Positions 6,621-10,878 of a stretch of DNA of 10,878 bases are shown one piece after another. Origin of the DNA: Pseudomonadales bacterium (GTDB taxonomy: Bacteria; Pseudomonadota; Gammaproteobacteria; Pseudomonadales; Azotimanducaceae); assembly GCA_022448765.1 (NCBI GenBank), contig JAKUTI010000080.1, positions 1-10,878 on the forward strand. Reading direction: 5' to 3'. The stretch's first letter is position 1. Each line of letters starts with the position of its first letter. The position numbers and the translations under genes were made by a program. The notes below the pieces were generated by a model. That model was given only the letters and a program-made list of their open reading frames with translations. It ran no database searches and was not told where the DNA came from.

Positions 6621-7736
6621 TCAGCCTGTCAGGAGCTCGGTTGAGTCCACTTGGAGCCCGAATCCATCAAGGCCAACAAAATCCATTTCCCGCCCCGTAA
6701 GTACGCGAATGTGTTGAGCACCTAAATCACGCAATATTTGAGCGCCGACACCAATTTCCAACCATTCGTGTTTACGTTCAGTCTCGCGGCTCGTGAGTTC
6801 GTTCAAATCCTTCGAATCCAGATGATCGAGGGGAACACCGACAAAGCCGCTGCGCAGATAAATGAGAACGCCTCCTCCCAATTCATCAATCCGTTGCAGG
6901 GAAACGTCGAGCAGATTTTTTTCATGCTCACTCTGGGGGCCAAATACGTCTTCGATCAGCTTCTCTCGGTGAATTCTGACCACCACTCCCTCACTTGCCA
7001 CAACGCTACCAAAGACCAAGGCAAGATGTTCCGCATCTTCAAACTTCGTCCGATAGGCATAGGCGCGCGCCCTACCGATCCGTGTATTGACGTGAAATTC
7101 TCTGCTTCTCACCACCAGTTGCTCACGGCGCTGTCGATAGGCAATAAGGTCCGCGATGGAAATCATCTTGAGGGCGTGCTCAGCCGAAAATTCAACAAGA
7201 TCGTCTAGCCGTTTGACGGAGCCGTCGTCGTTCACGATCTCCGCAAGCAATCCCACGGATCCACAACCTGCAGCTTCCGATAAATCGATCGCCGCTTCCG
7301 TGTGGCCCGATCTGACCATCACCCCTCCGGTTCTTCCAACGAGGGGGAAAATGTGGCCAGGACGAACGAAGTCCTCCGCTTGTATGTTGTTGCTTGAAAG
7401 TGCCGCCACGGTATTCGCACGTTCTTCCGCAGAAATACCGGTCGTTAGACCTTTGCGGTAGTCGACGCTCACCGTGAATGCAGTCGAGAGGGGCGCGTCG
7501 TTGCGTGCAACCATGGGCTCCAAATGAAGCCGCTTGGCATGTTCTTCGTTAATCGGAGCACACAATATGCCGCTGGTGTGGCGAATCATAAAGGCAACTT
7601 TATCCGCTGCGGCCTTCGACCCAGCCATGATCAAATCGCCTTCGTTTTCTCGGTCGTCGTCGTCTACAACGACCACCAGCTCACCCGCTGCAATCGCAGA
7701 TATAGCGTCTTCAACCGGGTCAAATGTCGTAGCCAT
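6621..7736 (-). CDS. ribBX: RibBX: 3,4-dihydroxy-2-butanone 4-phosphate synthase fused to a degenerate GTP cyclohydrolase II-like domain
   Basis: Residues 1-205 are a complete RibB domain, which converts ribulose 5-phosphate to dihydroxybutanone phosphate for riboflavin synthesis. It has DDDDRENEGDL (25-35), RHTSGILC (52-59), TAFTVSVDYRKGLTTGIS (85-102), RPGHIFPL (125-132) and GHTEAAIDLSEAAG (144-157). Residues 206-371 have the GTP cyclohydrolase II fold signature but not its chemistry. The usual SECLTGDVFG-RCDCG zinc site reads REKLIEDVFG-SEHEK (257-273), so all three zinc cysteines are gone, and the RQEGRG loop is replaced by RSGFVG. GAQILRDLG (331-339) is kept. This pattern fits the RibBX variant described in Proteobacteria, in which the C-terminal domain is not an active cyclohydrolase, so a separate ribA is expected elsewhere. 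The ATG at 7736 is preceded by AAGG at about 6 bases. The short divergent gap leaves no room for an FMN riboswitch. Confidence 0.9.
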   Translation of the reverse strand: MATTFDPVEDAISAIAAGELVVVVDDDDRENEGDLIMAGSKAAADKVAFMIRHTSGILCAPINEEHAKRLHLEPMVARNDAPLSTAFTVSVDYRKGLTTGISAEERANTVAALSSNNIQAEDFVRPGHIFPLVGRTGGVMVRSGHTEAAIDLSEAAGCGSVGLLAEIVNDDGSVKRLDDLVEFSAEHALKMISIADLIAYRQRREQLVVRSREFHVNTRIGRARAYAYRTKFEDAEHLALVFGSVVASEGVVVRIHREKLIEDVFGPQSEHEKNLLDVSLQRIDELGGGVLIYLRSGFVGVPLDHLDSKDLNELTSRETERKHEWLEIGVGAQILRDLGAQHIRVLTGREMDFVGLDGFGLQVDSTELLTG

Positions 7737-7790
7737 GCACTACCTTGACTGCTATGTTCGCGCGCTGGCAAGAGTACCACGGAGCCCCAG
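7737..7790. promoter_or_regulatory. Short divergent promoter region between ribBX and the GH51 gene
   Basis: Only 54 bases separate the two divergent start codons, so promoters for both genes must overlap here or reach into coding sequence. I see no clear sigma-70 pair, palindrome or riboswitch. The ribosome binding sites are AAGG for ribBX (minus strand, 7743-7746) and GGAG at 7781-7784 for the GH51 gene. Confidence 0.4.
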
Positions 7791-9293
7791 ATGACAGTGA
7801 AATCCGCAGAACTAGCGCTACACACAGACTTCACTATCGATACCGTCGACGACCGAATCTTCGGTGGTTTTCTCGAACATATGGGTCGCTCGATATACGA
7901 AGGGGTCTACGATCCAGACTCCGAACACGCCGACGAAGATGGCATGCGAACCGACGTCCTTGACGCGTTACGTCAACTCGAGATGCCGTTGGTTCGTTAT
8001 CCCGGAGGGAATTTTGCTTCCGGCTACCACTGGCTCGACGGTGTGGGAAATAAGACGTCCAGACCCGTCGTTCGTGAGCTGGCATGGCAAAGCATTGAAC
8101 CTAATCAATTTGGCACCGACGAATTTATCCAGCTTTGTCGCAAACTGGATTGGGAACCGATGCTCGCGGTCAATCTCGGTACCGGCACCCCAGAAGAGGC
8201 ACGAAATTGGGTCGAGTATTGCAACGCTCAGGCCGGCACAAAATTTGCCGACATGCGTGTTAAAAACGGTAACCCAATCCCGCATGCCGTACCGATCTGG
8301 TGCCTCGGGAACGAAATGGACGGCCCGTGGCAACTTGGCCACGTGCCGGCCGACGAATACGCCATTTCCGCACAACAAGCCGCCAAGATGATGAAAGGCT
8401 GCGATGGCTCGATTCAGACCGTGGCTTGTGGCTCCTCGGGTCATCAAATGCCGACGTTTGGCGACTGGGATCGGACGATCCTAGAAAAACTAGGGGCAGG
8501 TCTTGCTGACTATATAAGTTTGCATCGATATGTGGGTAATCCCGACGGGAATTTGACCGACTACCTGGCCATTTCTAACTCCATCGATCAACAGATCGAG
8601 ACCATCGATGCATGCGCTCGTTACGTGCAAGGCAAACGCCGATCAACCCGACGTTCCTATCTTTGCTTCGACGAATGGAACGTTTGGTACCGCGCCCGAG
8701 GAGGTACCCATAGCGACGGCCAAGGCCAATTTGCTCCTCACCTGATCGAGGAACGTTACAACTTTGAGGATGCCCTTGTGGTAGCCATGTTTCTAATGAG
8801 CTTCATCCGCCACGCCGACTCGGTCAAAATCGCCAATCTGGCGCAACTCGTGAACGTAATCGCCCCCGTGCTAACCCGCGGCGACCACCTGCTCAAGCAA
8901 TCCATTTTTTACGCCTTTCGGATGATTTCGATACGTAAAGGGGGTGTTGCCCTTCGACATTCCATTGCGTGCGATGGATACGAGAGCAGTACTTATGGAC
9001 ACGTCAAGGATCTGGACAGCGCGTCGATCATCGAAGGCAACCTTCTGAAGGTGTTTGCCCTTAATCGCAATCCTGAGGACGTCATGCAATTAAGAGTTTC
9101 CATCGCCGATCGAGCGATAGGACGAGTGCTTTCTTCGGACATTCTCCATGCCGAATCAGCAGAAGCGTCAAACGACTTTGACAACCCCGAGGCCGTCATC
9201 TCAACCGAGTACGAAGGTTGGACAGTAAAGAACGACGCGACGACCGAAATCCCTCCGCTTGGACTAATCGCGACGACATTTGAAATGACCTAG
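7791..9293 (+). CDS. GH51 alpha-L-arabinofuranosidase, intracellular
   Basis: This 500-residue protein matches the usual length and layout of bacterial GH51 alpha-L-arabinofuranosidases, which release terminal arabinofuranose from arabino-oligosaccharides with retention of configuration. The N-terminal part has IFGGFLEHMGRSIYEGVYDP (23-42) and VRYPGGNFASGYHW (68-81). The acid/base is E175 in WCLGNEMDGPW and the nucleophile is E295 in CFDEWNVWY, at almost the same positions as in the Geobacillus enzyme (E175/E294). Active-site H245-R246-Y247 follows YISL. The barrel is followed by a C-terminal beta domain ending in PPLGLIATTFEM. There is no signal peptide, so it probably acts on short oligosaccharides brought into the cytosol. 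GGAG lies 6 bases before the ATG. No transporter, arabinose pathway gene or regulator lies next to it. It converges with the CoA-transferase gene with 8 bases between stop codons. Confidence 0.95.
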   Translation: MTVKSAELALHTDFTIDTVDDRIFGGFLEHMGRSIYEGVYDPDSEHADEDGMRTDVLDALRQLEMPLVRYPGGNFASGYHWLDGVGNKTSRPVVRELAWQSIEPNQFGTDEFIQLCRKLDWEPMLAVNLGTGTPEEARNWVEYCNAQAGTKFADMRVKNGNPIPHAVPIWCLGNEMDGPWQLGHVPADEYAISAQQAAKMMKGCDGSIQTVACGSSGHQMPTFGDWDRTILEKLGAGLADYISLHRYVGNPDGNLTDYLAISNSIDQQIETIDACARYVQGKRRSTRRSYLCFDEWNVWYRARGGTHSDGQGQFAPHLIEERYNFEDALVVAMFLMSFIRHADSVKIANLAQLVNVIAPVLTRGDHLLKQSIFYAFRMISIRKGGVALRHSIACDGYESSTYGHVKDLDSASIIEGNLLKVFALNRNPEDVMQLRVSIADRAIGRVLSSDILHAESAEASNDFDNPEAVISTEYEGWTVKNDATTEIPPLGLIATTFEMT

Positions 9294-9301
9294 ACCCTCA
9301 T

Positions 9302-10492
9302 TTAAATCGCTTCTGTTTTTCGCAATTCCTCAATCTCTTCGGATCCAAGGTTTAGCAGGTCGCTATACACGGTATCGTTGTCAGCACCGACGCCCCTCGG
9401 CAACTTCACCTCTGGCGGTTCCACGTCGCTAAACCGAAGCGCCGTAGTAGGTAGCGTCACATTCCCGTATTTCGGGTGCGGAACTTTTGATAATGCTCGA
9501 CGTTCTAGAAGATGAGGGTCGTTAACAACATCGTCTAACGATTGGACCGGCGCGCAAATGACATCGTGTGTCTGACAAATACGGAATACGTCTTCCTTTG
9601 GCCTTTTCTGAGTCCATTCTTCCACCACCGCGTCGGTGGCTTCCATGTTGGCGGACCGAGCCGCCATATCTATAAATCTTGGATCGTCTTCTAGATCCTT
9701 ACGCCCCATCGCATCGAGCAACCTCTGCCAATGATTTTCGCGAATGCAGATAATGGCCACGTGTCCATCGTTTGTCGCATAGACGTTGTAGGGAGCAACG
9801 GAAAGCGCTTGGTGGTGATTGCCTGTCCTAGGTGGATTACCTCCCGCGAGGTAATACGCTCCTAGCGCTGAACATAGTGTCGGAAATACCGCATCCTGCA
9901 TCGCGACGTCGAGAACCGCGCCATGTCCGGTTCGTTCACGTCGAAATAACGCCGTGGTGATCGCGCCGTAAAGATGCACCCCACCAAGGATGTCGCAAAG
10001 CGCGGGCCCGGACTTGAGCGGCGGTTCGCCTTCGTTACCCGTGATCGCGACCACCCCGGTCATCGCTTGGACCGTCACGTCCATGGCCAGATAATCTCGG
10101 TGGGGTCCTCCTTGCCCATAACCCGTTGCCGCCGCATAAATCAGACGTGGATTCAACGCCGTCAGGGTTTCACTGCCAACCTGATTGCGTTCCATTGTTC
10201 CCGGCGCAAAATTCTCGATTAACACGTCCGCATGCGTGACTAGCTCTTCTAACAAGCTACGCCCGCGATCCGACTTCAAATTCAATGTGATGGTCTCTTT
10301 GTTGCCGTTCAACATGCAGAACGGGTAGCTCGAGCTCACCTCACTTGAGCGACCCCGCATCCCTTCACCGCCCGGCGCCTCGATCTTAATGACTCTCGCG
10401 CCCGCCATGGCTAACAAATAGCCACAGTATGGCCCGTTGTATATTTGGCCCATGTCGAGAACCACGACATCCTTCAACGGTAGGTCAGTCAC
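9302..10492 (-). CDS. Class III CoA-transferase (CaiB/BaiF family)
   Basis: This 396-residue protein has the family pattern: VVVLDMGQIYNGPYCGYLLAMAGARVIKIE (9-38), LNLKSDRGRSLLEELV (70-85), DVLIENFAPGTMER (89-102), YAAATGYGQGGPHRDYLAMD (119-138) and GVHLYGAITTALFRRERTGHG. The catalytic aspartate that forms the acyl anhydride is D138 in YLAMDVTVQAMTG, equivalent to D169 in CaiB-like enzymes. The family moves CoA between carboxylic acids (formyl/oxalyl, carnitine, succinyl, mesaconyl, bile acids). The substrate cannot be inferred because no CoA ligase, acyl-CoA dehydrogenase or hydratase is adjacent. The start is a GTG at 10490-10492, preceded on the minus strand by AAGGA with 7 bases between. 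It appears to be a single-gene unit, divergent from the tRNA gene. Confidence 0.94.
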   Translation of the reverse strand: MTDLPLKDVVVLDMGQIYNGPYCGYLLAMAGARVIKIEAPGGEGMRGRSSEVSSSYPFCMLNGNKETITLNLKSDRGRSLLEELVTHADVLIENFAPGTMERNQVGSETLTALNPRLIYAAATGYGQGGPHRDYLAMDVTVQAMTGVVAITGNEGEPPLKSGPALCDILGGVHLYGAITTALFRRERTGHGAVLDVAMQDAVFPTLCSALGAYYLAGGNPPRTGNHHQALSVAPYNVYATNDGHVAIICIRENHWQRLLDAMGRKDLEDDPRFIDMAARSANMEATDAVVEEWTQKRPKEDVFRICQTHDVICAPVQSLDDVVNDPHLLERRALSKVPHPKYGNVTLPTTALRFSDVEPPEVKLPRGVGADNDTVYSDLLNLGSEEIEELRKTEAI

Positions 10493-10570
10493 TTCTCATT
10501 CCTTGTGTAATCAAGATCAACAACCACCATACCAAAACTCCATCTCCGTCCAGCTATAATTCGAATCGCT
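10493..10570. promoter_or_regulatory. Divergent region between CoA-transferase and tRNA-Arg, with a tRNA promoter -10 box
   Basis: A perfect TATAAT lies at 10555-10560, ten bases before the mature tRNA 5' end, and is the likely -10 of the tRNA promoter. I see no convincing -35 at the right distance. The CoA-transferase Shine-Dalgarno sequence AAGGA lies in the left part of the region on the minus strand. Confidence 0.55.
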
Positions 10571-10647
10571 GCGCCCGTAGCTCAATTGGATAGAGCACCA
10601 GGCTTCGAACCTGGGGGTTCGGGGTTCGAGTCCCTGCGGGCGCGCCA
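10571..10647 (+). tRNA. tRNA-Arg (anticodon TCG)
   Basis: All four cloverleaf arms can be drawn. The 7-bp acceptor stem pairs GCGCCCG with CGGGCGC. The D stem is GCTC/GAGC with loop AATTGGATA, including the adenosine expected of Arg tRNAs. The anticodon stem CCAGG/CCTGG encloses CTTCGAA, giving anticodon TCG. The variable loop has 5 bases, and the T stem CGGGG/CCCTG encloses TTCGAGT with one G-T pair. The discriminator is G and the CCA end is encoded (10645-10647). Total length is 77. It should read CGA-type arginine codons. No repeat of its 3' end is seen in the window, so there is no sign of use as an integration site. Confidence 0.97.
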
Positions 10648-10737
10648 ATCTTCGTTGCCTATCGCGCCGCTCACAAGAAAGTCAGAGGTGCAAAGTGGGT
10701 TTCGTGCCGCAGGCAGGGTGCTAATAATCGGCTGTGA

Positions 10738-10769
10738 TAAAATGCTGACAGTTTCAAAACCCGCAGGAG
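10738..10769 (+). promoter_or_regulatory. Putative -10 element and ribosome binding site of the lipoprotein gene
   Basis: TAAAAT at 10738-10743 matches five of six bases of the sigma-70 -10 consensus; no good -35 is visible. AGGAG at 10765-10769 is five bases before a TTG. Transcription starting near 10750 would exclude the ATG at 10742 and leave the TTG at 10775 with a proper ribosome binding site. Confidence 0.4.
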
Positions 10770-10774
10770 CTCTG

Positions 10775-10878
10775 TTGGGATCCAGACGGTTCGCTTGCGT
10801 TTTTTTGTTTCCGGCCCTTTTAACCACGCTAATTGCAAGTTGTAGCGGAACTCTCTACGGCCCGCGATCGGCGATGAG
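10775..10878 (+). CDS. N-terminus of a predicted lipoprotein, cut by the right window edge
   Basis: Only the first 34 codons are in the window. From the TTG at 10775 the product begins MGSRRFACVFLFPALL, with a short basic region (RR) then a hydrophobic stretch. It continues TTLIAS, then C23 and SGTLYGPRSAM. The IAS-C segment is a good lipobox, so signal peptidase II cleavage before C23 and lipid attachment in the cell envelope are predicted. An in-frame ATG at 10742 would add 11 residues (MLTVSKPAGAL) but has no ribosome binding site and lies in the likely -10 element; the TTG has AGGAG five bases upstream. The mature domain is outside the window, so no family can be named. It lies 127 bases after the tRNA gene on the same strand. 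Confidence 0.62.
   Translation, partial: MGSRRFACVFLFPALLTTLIASCSGTLYGPRSAM

Noticed and set aside
7737..7790. FMN riboswitch before ribBX
   Set aside because: The intergenic space is only 54 bases, too short for the aptamer, and none of its conserved segments is visible.
10571..10647. tRNA-Arg as an integration site for a mobile element
   Set aside because: No integrase gene and no repeat of the tRNA 3' end were found in the window.
10582..10827. Minus-strand open frame across the tRNA, ending in RRDSNPEPPGSKPGALSN
   Set aside because: This is the well-known false protein produced by reading the antisense of a tRNA gene; it covers the tRNA and the lipoprotein start.

Overview
The window looks like a chromosomal stretch from a free-living heterotrophic proteobacterium, more likely a gammaproteobacterium than any other class. 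The clues are the CCA end encoded in the tRNA-Arg gene, a RibBX-type riboflavin protein (a variant described from Proteobacteria), and a palindrome matching the enterobacterial LexA consensus exactly. Each clue is weak alone, so the class assignment is an inference. Base composition is moderate, genes are tightly packed, and there are no insertion sequences, phage genes or CRISPR arrays.

Region 1 (1-6340) holds catabolic genes. A luciferase-like flavin-dependent oxidoreductase (plus strand, cut by the left edge) converges on a minus-strand gene series. In transcription order this series is a PdxA2-like dehydrogenase, a zinc alcohol dehydrogenase, a fumarylacetoacetate-hydrolase-family protein and a CoxL/xanthine-dehydrogenase-type molybdenum subunit. 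The last three are certainly one transcriptional unit: the ADH stop codon is part of the next ribosome binding site, and the hydrolase and CoxL overlap by 4 bases. The PdxA-like gene sits 111 bases upstream and may or may not share the transcript. The set suggests stepwise oxidation and hydrolytic cleavage of an organic acid, sugar acid or cyclic substrate, but the substrate cannot be read from the sequence. The CoxL subunit has no FAD or iron-sulfur partner gene in the window.

Region 2 (6341-6620) is the most striking part. The space between the PdxA-like gene and a small divergent zinc-ribbon gene contains a perfect 32-bp palindrome. Its central 20 bp equal the E. coli LexA (SOS) consensus. 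The palindrome includes the start codon of the zinc-ribbon gene, and neither flanking gene has a normal Shine-Dalgarno sequence before its ATG.

Region 3 (6621-10492) has unrelated single genes in alternating orientation: ribBX (minus), whose GTP cyclohydrolase II-like half has lost its zinc cysteines; a cytosolic GH51 alpha-L-arabinofuranosidase (plus); and a class III (CaiB/BaiF) CoA-transferase (minus).

Region 4 (10493-10878) has a tRNA-Arg(TCG) gene and the first codons of a lipoprotein gene running off the right edge, best started at a TTG behind a good ribosome binding site.
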